DNA from: Crocodylus rhombifer
Lineage: Eukaryota; Chordata; Crocodylia; Crocodylidae
Length of the DNA: 64,000 nucleotides
Direction: 5' to 3'
NCBI GenBank assembly: GCA_038503035.1
Contig: JAVSML010019193.1
Span: 62,001 to 126,000, forward strand
Shown: piece by piece, positions 34,401-46,400 of the stretch
Layout: every line of letters begins with the position of its first letter
Numbering within the stretch: the stretch's first letter is position 1
Translations under genes and position numbers: made by a program
The notes under the pieces: model-generated
The model's database searches: none
Told to the model about the DNA's origin: nothing
Seen by the model: the letters and a program-made list of their open reading frames with translations, nothing else

Positions 34401-37400
34401 GGCTGCCATGGGACTGGGCAGGCATAGGGGCTTGGAGCGTGAAATATTTCCAGGGTCCTTTAGTTTCTGCCAGAGCTCATTATGGTGCTGGCTGTCACCA
34501 TTTGCCTGTTGGGACTGCATATATGATGTGGTACTGGCTTAAAGGATGCGGTCAAATCTACCTCCTACTGCTGTCCCCAGCACTGAGAAAATACATAACA
34601 TTTCCCAGACTCCCTCCTTTGCTTTGCTGGCTTAGGGCTTCTCCTTCTCATCCCTGAATTGGATCCTGGGTGTCTGGAGCATCCAGCATGCTCTGCTTCC
34701 ATGCACACTGAGTAAGTGCATTGTTTGCTTGTCTGCATAGCACAGCCCCATCCTCAGCTGGTTACCTGTTACCTGCTTCAAACAGGCATTTCTTGCAAAG
34801 CAGTGCAGTGCTCAAGGGCAGGGAAACTGGTTTAGTTTGCAGCATAGTTGTGCACCTTAAGGGCATCGTGGGTGAACCTGACAAGGAGCTGGCAGTTTCC
34901 AGGCTTGTTCAGCTGCTCTGAAATGACCTGGACCTAGGCTGCAATTAGAGACCTAAGGCCACCTGAAAAGCAAGGTTATGAGCCTTAATAAGGTGCAAAA
35001 AGATTGCCCCACTATTCATATAGTTCACAAGTATTATTTAAATGGAGTTCAGATAAAAGCTGGGCCTTTCTCCCAGGCCCAAGGCTCCTAGTTGAAACAG
35101 CACCCTGAACAATCTCCGATCATGAAATGCTGCACTGGTTCAATCCTGGTCCAGTGGCCTGCTTCCAGGAAGAGAGCTCTGCCTGCACACCAGATGCTGG
35201 GACTATTTGCTATCAGAGTTGAGCATAAATGATTTCTATGTGTGCTTTGCTGATGGGGATGTATGTCTGACTCTTGGAGATCTGCCTTGGCTGGCATGCC
35301 TTCTGCTGGGAAAGGAGTTTGCAAAGGGAGATGCAACATGTGGGAGTTCCCTGCTGGCTTGTGATTCAGCATGGATTTTTCCTTTTTTACTCAGAAACTG
35401 AAGGAGGAGACGGACAAGATCCAGGAGGAGTATGGGTACTGCATCCTCGATGGGCATCGCGAGAAGATTGGGAACTTCAAAACTGAGCCCCCGGGGCTGT
35501 TCCGGGGACGCGGGAACCACCCCAAGATGGGGATGCTGAAGAAGAGGATCATGCCTGAGGATGTGATCATAAACTGCAGCAAGTGAGTCCCGTTGGGTTG
35601 ATGCTGTCTGGTGTAAATGGGTGTAGCTCCACTTGTGTCCTGGGCACTTGTTTGCTGGCTCAGCCCAGCTTTTATTCCTGTTGCGTGGCCCATCTGTCAC
35701 CAGTAAGGCTGAGCTACTGCTTTGCACCGCTGTTATCCTGCAGATTTCAATGCATAGGAGCCTTCTGTCTCCCCTGGTCCTGCACATGCATTTCATAGCC
35801 AGCTACTTCCAGGTTCAAAGGACTCTGGGGTCCCCAACTCCGTACCAGCAGCTATGCATGGGCTTGTCCAAGGGCCAAAGAAGGCAGCCTAAGGAGATCT
35901 CTCCTACTTGGCATGCGCCTTTCCAAGTATTGTCCATCCTGCTCCTACCCTTTGCTATCTCAGGAATGATTGTGTCCTTCCTTCTGCTTCCTGGAGCCTA
36001 GAGCTGTCGGCTTGGGGGCACCGAGTCCTTCCCTGAAAGGAATAGGGTTAATTATACCATAGCAGGGAGCTTCCCTGTTTCCATGCCTTGGGCTTAAATG
36101 CAGGCAAGTATCCTCAGTAAAAGTCACTTCTGCTCTCGCACCGAGAAGCTGACTTTCATTCAGTGGCCTTCAACATTGAGGACACGCAAACCTGCTTGCT
36201 TTACATAGGAATGGAGCAGCGAAGCTTTTAATTAATAATCCTGAGCTCTTAAGAGCAAACTTTGCCTGTCCTAAAGTTGCCCAAACCCCCTTTGTTTCTC
36301 CTGGGCTCTGAGCTGGCTTTGCTGTCCCTGAACAGAAGGGATCAGCAGTGTTTGCAATTCTTGGACCTGTTCTCCTCTCTTCTCTCCCCTCCAACCAGGG
36401 ACTCCCAGATCCCGGTGCCCCCAGAAGGCCACAAGTGGAAGGAAGTGCGTTGCGACAACACGGTCACGTGGCTGGCCTCATGGACCGAGAACATCCAAAA
36501 TTCGCTGAAGTACATTATGCTGAACCCGAGCTCCAAGCTGAAGGTGGGTGGGAGCTTCCCTTTATGGCAGATCGTTTGGCCACCCTCCCATTGTGCCGGC
36601 CACTGATTGCTCAGGGACACGTGCAGGCTGGGTCTGAGAGGTGCACGGGGGATAGAGAGCCTGATTTAGGAGAACAGAGGAGCACAGCTGCTATAGCCCT
36701 GCAGAGTGCAGGTTGCAAGGGGGCTATGACTGCTCTCTACAAGCATCTGAGGCTTCAGTGCAGGAAAGGATGGGAGCTGTTGAAGGTAGCAGACAATGAC
36801 TTGGTGGAGGGGAATGAATTAAGGCTGGAAATAAGAAGATGGTTGCTAATTACTGTCTGCAGTGGCCAGGGGCTGGATGGGTTGCCTTGGGGGTGGGGGG
36901 GGTGTGTCTTGCTGGTCCCTTTTAACTGAGCTCTTTTGTGTGCATGGGGATTGCAGAGCAGCGATGTCCTCCACCTCGTGCATCTCTGCACTGGAGCTCT
37001 CGTTGCATCGTGCAGTTTCCCAAAGCAGCCACCTGGCGCCCAGGCAGGGATCCTTGCATCAGGGCTTTTGCAGGTCTTCTGTTTACCCTCTTAACTTGGG
37101 ACTGTACTCAATGCTGTCTTGCATCCAGCACATTTTACCTGCGGTGGGAGAAGAGGGCTGAGCGTCTTCTCTCATGTAAACATGCGAATGGAGATGGGCT
37201 TTTCTCTGTGGCCATAGCGGGCCAGGCTAGGAGCCATGGCCTCAAGCTGCAGCAGGGGAAATTTTGGTTGGAGATGAGGGGGAACTTTTTGACTATAAAG
37301 GTGGCTGGGTATTGGAAGAAGCTGTCTAGAGAAGCTGTGCAATCTCATGCTTGAAGTTTTCAAGAGCAGGTTGGACAAACACTTGAATGGGATGCTTTAG

Positions 37401-40400
37401 TCAGGGGCGATCTGGCCTTGAACAGGAGACTGGACTAGTTGACTCCTGAGGTCCCTTCCAGCCAGACTTTCCTATGATCCTGTGATCCCCAGGGATGGTG
37501 CTTTAGTTGGTCTGGACAGGCTGTTATTGGACTTGCTCACTGCTAATGCTAAGCATGAGGTTTATCCCTCCCTTGCTCCCTTTAAACAAAGGAAAATTAA
37601 CTCCAGGATTTCTATCAACTGAGGTTAAAAATCATGTGAAAGTTAGGGCATGGCACTAGGACTGACCGAGACACATTCGGCTACAGACTCAGGTCCCTGA
37701 CGGGGACTGTGACCCGCTCGGCTACTTTCCATGAACTCAGTTTACTGAGTTGATCATTAATGGGCTGTTGCTGTGTCTCTCAACCAAGCTGTGGTGGCAT
37801 GCTGGGATACTGAGAGATCCTTTGAAGGGTGCCACACGCTGTTAGCACTGCTAGGTGTGCAGCCACCCACGCTTGATTCACAAGATCAACCCAGACATTT
37901 CCAATAGGAACCCAGCGTGTCAAAGCCGTTCTGCTCTTCTGTGGTCTTTCTGAATGTACTGCAATGGAAGAACTGCCTTAATATTTTTCCATAAGCTAAA
38001 AAAATGAGCAAAACCAAAGATTTGGCCTTTTCCAAGGGGGGTTTTGAGTCTAAGGAGGGGATCTTTGAGTCTCAAAGAGCTGAGAATCACTGGTCTGTGA
38101 GTACCCACAAGCACTGTACGTGTAACAGTGGAGACTTCACGCTTCAAAGCCGCTTTTCCTCACTGATTTTTGAACTTTTCAGCAATGATGACTTTTTTTA
38201 GATAGTGAGAATGGAGCAGAGCTTGGACCCAGGCATGCATACCTCCTGCTGCTCTCTTTGCAAAGCTGGGCCATGGGCACGCTGTGGGTTGCCTGGCCAA
38301 ACTGTCCTTGGAGGGGGCTGTGGGAGTGATGGGCGCCGTGCAGGACAAATGGAAAGGTCTGTCTATGTCTCTCCAGGGAGAGAAAGACTGGCAGAAGTAT
38401 GAAGTAGCCCGGCGCCTGAAGGGTGTTGTGGACAAGATCCGCTCCCAGTACCGAGGCGACTGGAAGTCCAGGGAGATGAAGACACGGCAAAGAGCTGTGG
38501 CCCTTTACTTCATTGATAAGGTACTGGCTGCCCTCCCTCTGGTTCAGCTTCTGGCCTGGGCTGTGGTCATGCCAGCCAGTAGCACATTATGCAGAATAAC
38601 CCACGAGCATGAGGGTCCCCTGAGCTCTGGGGGTAGCCGGTGCCTGTTACCGTCCACGTCGGTCGACTGGTTTATATTGCAGCATGCAATTGCCGCGCAT
38701 TTGTTTTGCAGGAGATAGCACTGAATGTCAGCATGGGGTAGGGTCTTTCCGAGGCAGTTCAGGCTGGCCCTTGCCTGTTCAGGCAGCTGCCACTCAGCAG
38801 ACCATGGCACAGCCCGTACACCGAGGAGAGGTCGGGTTGGTGACACCTAAGTTAAATCTGGTCCAAGACATCACTGATCTGCTCTGTGTCCTCTTCTGAT
38901 AGGCAAGGGGGCTACTGTCTCGCAGCAGCATAGTATCTGCATGTCACGTCACTGGGTGCCTTGCAGAGGTGCAGAAGGACTAGCCCTGGAAGCTGATCAC
39001 CTCTGTCTCCAGGGAAGGGATGCTGGCAGGAAAAGGCCATCCCAGTCTGGAGCATCCTCTCTAGCACAGACAAAGCATTCACCTATTGCATTTGCATTCT
39101 CACTGCACAGAAGTTGCCTTCCAGGAGGGCTGGGCTTGGTGCTGACTTTGGGGATCTAGACACCTTTTTTTTTCCCCCAAGCAGCATAATTGAGACATGC
39201 TAGCCTGTGCCACCTAACAGCTGTAGCATGGTACAGGAAGACACGTGGGTCCTGTCCCGTAGGATTGGAGCCAGTATCCTGCCTCCAGGCTGCAGTCCCA
39301 GCTGCTTCGGAGGCAGAATTAGGAGCTGTGGGGGAGTCGAAAGGCTCTAGCTTTTGGCCCATGCCCAGCGGCATCTCATCCCTGAGCTGTGCCTGCCTTT
39401 CTCTGATCTTAGCTCTGAGCGTAAGGATGTGCCTGTGATAAAGCTTGTGTCATAAAGACGTCTGAAAGTCATCTCTGCACATACAAACATGGGCACGAGT
39501 GCACCTGGCACTGAGAAACGCTACTCTTTAAGGCAGCATACAGCTGCAGCAGTGCACGGAGCTGTACAAACCCTGAGCAGACGGAGCAAATGGTGTTTAC
39601 CCCGGTTTGGTGCTGAGGCTATTCAGTAGGGGAGGAGGGGTTTTTAAGCTGTATGTTGTCTCCCTGGCACTCTCCTAGCTGGCCTTGAGAGCCGGGAATG
39701 AGAAGGAGGAAGGGGAGACTGCGGACACGGTGGGTTGCTGCTCCCTGCGCGTGGAGCACATCAAGCTTTACCCGGAGCTGGACGGGCAGGAGCACATGGT
39801 GGAGTTCGATTTTCTTGGGAAGGACTCGATCCGCTACTACAACAAAGTGCCCGTGGAGAAGCCGGTGAGCTGGGTGGGGAAGGGGGGGGTTAAAACCCAC
39901 TGAGCCCATGCTCCCAAGGGTACAGCTGTCGGTGGCCCCATCGGCGCAGTATCCCAAGCACCGCGTTATCTCTGGGGCAGGACAAGGCAGGCCTGTTAGT
40001 CCCATTGCAGCGATGGGGAAACTGAGGCACAGAACCCCTAAGAGACTTGCCAGAGGACACCCAGGGAAGTCTGTGGTAGAGAAGAGACTCTGAACTTGGG
40101 TCCCCCAGATCTAAGGCGCTGAGCTGCCCTCGCTAAGTTTAGGTTCGTGATTAGGGTGTGAGGCAAGTGAGATGGGGCTGCCCCAAGGTGGGAAAGGGGT
40201 TCATGAGACGTGGATGTGGATCAGATCCGTCTAAACTAGCATTTACCCCAGGCAAAAGTGCGTGGTATGTCAGCAGCCAGAGCTCGATCGTCAGCTGGTG
40301 CAAGTTGGGTCGGATGTGGCCTGCCTTGGAGAGAGGCACTGCTGCACGTTGGCACGTCCCAGCTCGGAGCCTGTCCCATCTGTCCCAGCCCCTTCCTCCT

Positions 40401-43400
40401 CTCGGCTTTGTGCTGATGCGTGGCACGGGTCGACTTGTGTGTGATCTGCTGTGCCATCGGCTCACGGCCGCACGTCGCTTCGTGCCGTTGTGTTGACACG
40501 TGGGTTGGGGAAAGGGGCTGAAATGCACTCGAGGGACTGGCTCCGGTACAGAGGCAGAGCAGTACCCTGGGCTGTTGCTGCCTGCCTGGGGCTGTGCTGG
40601 CTTTAGGGTGATGTTTTTCTCTCCGTCCCAAGCGGAGAGCCTGGCTTGAGGGTTTGGGTGCTTTGCTCCTGCCTGCTCTGGACGAGCCAGTGCATCTGTG
40701 CAGCGGTCGGCAGAGATGTCAGCTTGGGTCCCAGAGTCTGTATAGCTGCATCCACCCAGCGTCCCCCTCCCCGCTTATCTCCACGGCACTACTAGGTCCA
40801 GAGCTACATGGGTTGTATGAGCAAGGAGCTGCACCCTCAGGGTCGATGCCCACCACTTCCATTGTGCTCACGGGCAAGATGGTGTTCCTCATATCCATCT
40901 GTCCTTGCTGCCTACCAAGGGCATGCAATGGGCACGAGGCTCAGTGCAGAGAGATGGAGGTTCCCAGTGGAGCCGGGGGCTTGGGCCAAGAACCCCTTGC
41001 CTGCTGAAGAGCTGGGCAATAGGTGTGCGACCCTATTGAGACAGCCATGGGTGACGGGGTGCCAGGAGAGGGGTTCTCCTGCCCTGCCTGAGCGAGGGAC
41101 CCCCGGCCATGCCTCTCGTCTTGCAGGTGTTCAAGAACCTGAAGCTGTTTATGCAGAACAAGGATCCGGGGGATGACCTCTTCGACAGGCTGAGTGTGAG
41201 TTTGGGGGAGCGGGGGCAAGCTGGCCCAGGCGGTCTCTGCTCCTGAGCCTTGCCTGGGCTCTGGCTTTGCATTGAGTCATGTATCAGCAGTCCAGATATA
41301 TCACCTCTTTTCATGGCTACCCCTGGGCTTCCAGGATGCACAGGCCTCCCTTTTCCTCCTCGTGCCATGATCAGAGCCTGGGTCTGGCCTGCTTCCCCTA
41401 CGGCGGTCCCTCTGAATGCATCCTGAAATGTTTCTCCCTGGGGGTCTCCCTTGCAACCAAGTCCCAGGGACATCGGCTCTTAGAGCAGTTTAAACTCCAC
41501 AAAGCCTGCCTGGATGCTCACAATCAGCTTCTCCTGATCCAGCCAGGATTGCATGCATCTTAGGAGGTTAAACTGAAGCAGACTTAGGGTGTACATCGGC
41601 TTAGATCCATTGATATTTGGTTTTTCACTAGGCTCCCTCTGATTTTAGCAGAGCTAGCTGGTCCCCCTCTCCCCGTTCTCCCTGGTTGAAGCCAACTGGG
41701 TTATAAAAATGGAAGATGGCAGGCTTGATATTTTTCCAGGCTTTCTTTTAATTGCTTTCCTCCCTTCTCCCCCGCAGACCGGCAGCCTGAACAGTTACCT
41801 GCAGGATTTGATGCCAGGTCTCTCGGCGAAGGTGTTTCGAACCTATAACGCCTCCATCACCCTGCAGGAGCAGCTGAAAGCCCTCACCAACCGTAAGGCA
41901 ACCTCTGCCTGGGTAGACTGGCAGCTCCCGGGGGTTGAGGTCTGTGAGATATGAGCAGATGACCTTCCTGACCCTCACTGCAATGCTGTTGGCTTGCTGC
42001 ACAGCCAGCCAGCTGTTCCCCCAGGCTTATTTTGCTAGTTATTAGCTACAGACAAGACCTCCGATGCATCGTATGTTCTCCTAGTCCCCCCTGCCCTTCT
42101 TCTTTCTTCTGGTAATTAGTAAGTAATGTTTCACTGCAAATAATGAGGCAGTGGGTTAGATGCCAGGGAAGTTATAGACTTTGCATTGCTGGAGGGGTTC
42201 AAGGAGAGCCACTGGTGAGGCATGATCGAGGTGCAATGATGCCTGCAGGTTTTTGTGGCCAGAGGGTCTTGCCCCTCCACTTGGGGGTAAACCGATGCTA
42301 TATCTGGGGTCAGGAAGGGATTTTTACCCCATGGTCAGACTGGTATGGACTGTGGGGGAGGTCTTTTTTGACCTCCTCTGTAGTGGGGGCATGGCCTATC
42401 CGGGACCTCTCGAGTGCATGTTGACTTCCCAAAAGCAGGACTTTGGCTGCCGCGTTTCCCTTGCTTTACCTGTGGCAGGTTTGGGTGCTAGGTCTATGTT
42501 GCGTCAGGGTTGAGGGAAGTCTTATGTAGAGGTTAGATTATGGTTGGGTGGGATGGTTTGGATAGCATTGCTCCTGCCGCAGGCTGTGGGTTGGACTGGG
42601 TGCAACCTCTGGAGGGCTCTTCCAGCTCCATTTCTCTGTGAGTGATGATGCAAAAGCCTAGATAGATGTCTGTTGCAAATCTCCTCATTTCTTCCTCCCC
42701 CCTTCCCACATCAGAAACCTGTAAGGTTCAAGCTGCTTCCATTTCCTACCCCATGTGTCTGATGGTAGCATTATTTTTCCAGCTGAAGACAACGTAGCTG
42801 CCAAACTCCTTGCCTACAACCGAGCCAACCGGGCCGTAGCCGTTCTGTGCAACCATCAGAGGGCAACACCCAAAACCTTTGAGAAGTCAATGCAGGCCCT
42901 CCAGGCCAAGGTAAGGGTGGCAGGGTGTGGGCAACGCCCGGGGTGCTAATGGGGTGGTGTAGTGCTGATGTTGTGGGGGGCTTGGTCCAAAGCATGTATG
43001 GAGCGTCCACAATGTTGCGAGGGCTGGGAAAAAACACCTTACATATTGCGCTGAGGGGGTCAATTTAGTTTGGGGGTGGGGGGCGGAAATTACGTACCTC
43101 GATTAGGGTGTATAGGAGCACTAGGAGAAATCAGCAGGTCCTCGAAGGTTTGTGGAGAACAAGAAAAGCAGTAACGTCTGGAAGCTGAAGTCAGACCAAA
43201 TCTCCAGAAAAACCGAGCACAAATTTGAAGCGAGCCAGAGGGAATCAAATTCTTTGTCTTTAAATCGTGCCTGGGCGGCTTCCTGGGAAGCTCTGCCGTA
43301 GTCCAGCCAGGCACTGGGCTCGGTGCTGGGCCTCCTTCGTGCAGGTTAGGTGGGGTCTCGCGGTCCCCTCTGCTGTTAGTAACCTGTCTTCGGGTGCCTT

Positions 43401-46400
43401 TCCCTACAATCACATTGCACCTGCATCTGTTACGGCTACAGCGCCGACCTCTCCCCGAGCTGTTCTAACGTCCTCGCCAGGCAGGCGACCGGCGTCCTGG
43501 GCTGCATCGGCAGGAGCGCCGCCGGCAGATCGAGGGCAGTGATCCTTCCCCCCTATTCAGCGCTGGGGAGGCCACATCTGGAGTCCTGTGTCCAGCTGTG
43601 GGTCCCGCTACAGAAAGGATGTGGATAAGCTGTAGAGAGTCCAGTGGAGGGCAAGGAAAATGGTTGTGGGCTGGAAGACAGGACTGGTGAGGAGAGGCTG
43701 AGGGGACTGGGCTGATTGAGTCTGGAGACGAGAAGACCGAGGGGGATTTGATAGCAGCCGTCACCTCCCTGCCGGGGGGCTGCACAGAGGATGGGGCTGG
43801 GCTGTTCTCAGTGGGGGCAGATGGCAGGACAAGGAGCAATGGGCTCATGCTACAGCAAGGGAGGTTGAGGTTGGATATTAGGAAAAACTTTTTCATTAGG
43901 GTGGTCATAAACTGGAACAGGCTCCCCAGAGAGGTGGTGGGATCTCCATCCTTGGAGGTTTTGAAGACCCAGGGAGACAAAGCCTTGGCTGGGATGATGT
44001 AGCTGGGGCTGGTCCTGCTCTGAGCAGGGGGTTGGAGGAGATGTGACCTCCCAAGGTCCCTTCACACCTTCCTTTTCTGTGGTTCTATGAAAATGGTAGC
44101 TGCCCTGGTAGCATTGCTGGCCTGAGGTGGCACGGGGTCTCTACCAGGGTGTCTGTGGGAGGGAGCTCAGAGTAATCTTTAGCTTCTCTCCCAGATTGAT
44201 GCCAAGAACCAGCAGCTGGAGGAAGCGCAAGCCGAGCTGAAAAGAGCCAAGGCTGATCACAAAGCCAAGAAGGACGTGAAATCAAAAGAGTGAGTGACCC
44301 TGGGGTCCTTGGTAGTGAAGGAGCCCTGGGGGGTAGGGACCCCTTCTCAGCTGTGCCTCTTGCCACCTCAAGACAGATCATCCTCACCTTTGAAATGGCA
44401 GGAGGTGGTTAATGGGAGGCAGGGCCTTGATTTCAACACTACCTGTCAGCAACAGGGCAGGCAGCTTCAGGTGGAGCTCGGGCCTCAGGCTCGTGGGTCC
44501 CTGGTCTGCAGGAACGGAGCTAGGAAACGTGCTGCTTGCAACACAGATCTCACACGGATGCAGTGTCTGATTCGAACACAGCGCTGCTGTTTGAGTGCCA
44601 CTCTGATTCCCTTTCTGCCTGATCTGCTGCTCTGCCTTCTGCTCCCTCCCCAGTCTGCAAGCCACACCCACAGGCTGTCCATGCCACGTGTAGCGTGTGT
44701 GTTGCGGGTTGCCCCCCAGCCCCGGTGTATCCTGTTCTGAAAGTCCTCCAGCGAAAGAGTCTGAAGCCTCTTCTGGCACTTTGCAAGGGTGTGTCGGCAT
44801 GTCGTATCTTCACGCTCCTCTCATCCCTAGATCTTCCTAACGAAGTACTCAGGGCCTGGTATTGTCCTCAGCCAGTCTGCAGATGATACCAAGGTGCGGG
44901 ATGTAGTAGATGTGCTGGGGGGTAGGGTTAGGCGTCAGAGTCCTCGACAAATTGGAGGATTGAACCAAAAGAAAACTCATGAGGATCAACGAGGACAAGT
45001 GCAAAGTCCTGCAGCAAGGAGGGAGCAATCCCCTGCACCGGTGCAGGCTGGGGTGATGGGCTGGGCAGCAGCGCTGCAGAAAAGGCCCTGGGGGGCAGGG
45101 GACAAGAAGCTGAACAGGAGCCAGCAGCGTGCCCTTGGTGCCAAGAAGGCGACCGGCATCCTGGGCTGCATCGGCAGGAGCGTTGCTGGCAGATCGAGGG
45201 ACGTGATTCTTCCCCCCTATTCAGCACTGGGGAGGCCACATCTGGAGTCGTGTCCAGCTGTGGGCCCCCCACCACAGAAAGGATGTGGACACATTGGAGA
45301 GAGTCCAGTGGGGGGCAGTGAAAAAGGTTTGGGGGCTGGGGGACAGGACTGGTGAGGAGAGGCTGAGGGAACTGGGCTGATCGAGTCTGCAGAAGAGAAG
45401 ACCGAGGGGGATTGAACAGGAGCCGTCACCTCCCTGCCGGGGGGTGCACAGAGGATGGAGCTGGGCTGGTCTCAGTGGGGGCAGACAACAGGACAAGCAG
45501 CAATGGGCTCAAGCTGCAGCAAGGGAGGTCGAGATTTGATATTAGGAAAAAGTTTTTCATAGGATGGTCATAAACTGGAACAGGTGACCCAGAGAGGTGG
45601 GGGAGTCTCCATCCTTGGAGGTTTGAAGATCCGGCTGGACAAAGCTTTGCCTCCGATATTGTTGGGGCTGGTTCTGCTTGGAGCAGGGGGTTGGACTAGA
45701 TGGACCTCCTGATACCCCTTCACGCCCTCCTTGTCTGTGATTCTGTGACGAGTCTCTTCCCCTCCCAGATGCTGAGTCTGGCTGGTGCCTACAGCGAGCA
45801 GAGGGGTGGAGGTGAGAAGGGACATAAGTGCTGATACTGGGTTTCTATATCTTGGCCTATTTCCTCCTTTCTTGGTGCTCTGCTTTGGATTTCGGTATTT
45901 CTGGGGCATGTGTAGAGCCCCTGATGGGTCTGACTTTCCCTTCTTGTATCTAAGGCGTTTTGATTTTTAGCAAAAGCCTTACTGTCAGCTATTCTAAAAC
46001 TCCAGGAGTCTGTCCATCGGCAACACAGTCCCCATGTATTCATGTCAGATAACCACATAGGTGGTCCCTTATCATGATGCCAGTCCCAGCATTTTTGCTG
46101 GATGCTTACCTTATAAACAAGCATGTGTTATCTGCATCTCGGACAGTGGAGGCCAACATTTTTGGTTGCCTTTTTGGCAGATGTGCCACTGAACGCCAGT
46201 CTGATCCCCTTTCTCTGCCTGCTCTGCTGTCTGCTCCCTCCTCTGTGCTCCCCACCCAGTCTCCTCCTGGCTTCTGCATTCTGCCCTGTGCTGCTTTCCT
46301 GGCCTCCTTATCTGCTTTTTGCTCCCTGCTCTATCTGCCACTGGGCTGCTTGTCCCCTCCTTGATGTTGATAGCCCCACGCAGGCTCCCTTTTGCCACTT

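Larger units (their letters stand above)
32844..35394. other. Intron 10
   Basis: 2.6 kb with a possible MITE at 33236-33400 and CR1 at 33420-34370. 34370-35390 shows nothing recognised. Confidence 0.55.
38521..41126. other. Introns 13 and 14 (exon 14 lies between)
   Basis: Intron 13 (38521-39678) shows nothing recognised. Intron 14 (39865-41126) has a MIR-like piece at 39985-40125 and otherwise nothing. Confidence 0.5.
41196..42782. other. Introns 15 and 16 (exon 16 lies between)
   Basis: Intron 15 (41196-41777) shows nothing recognised. Intron 16 (41893-42782) contains CR1 at 42150-42650. Confidence 0.5.
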
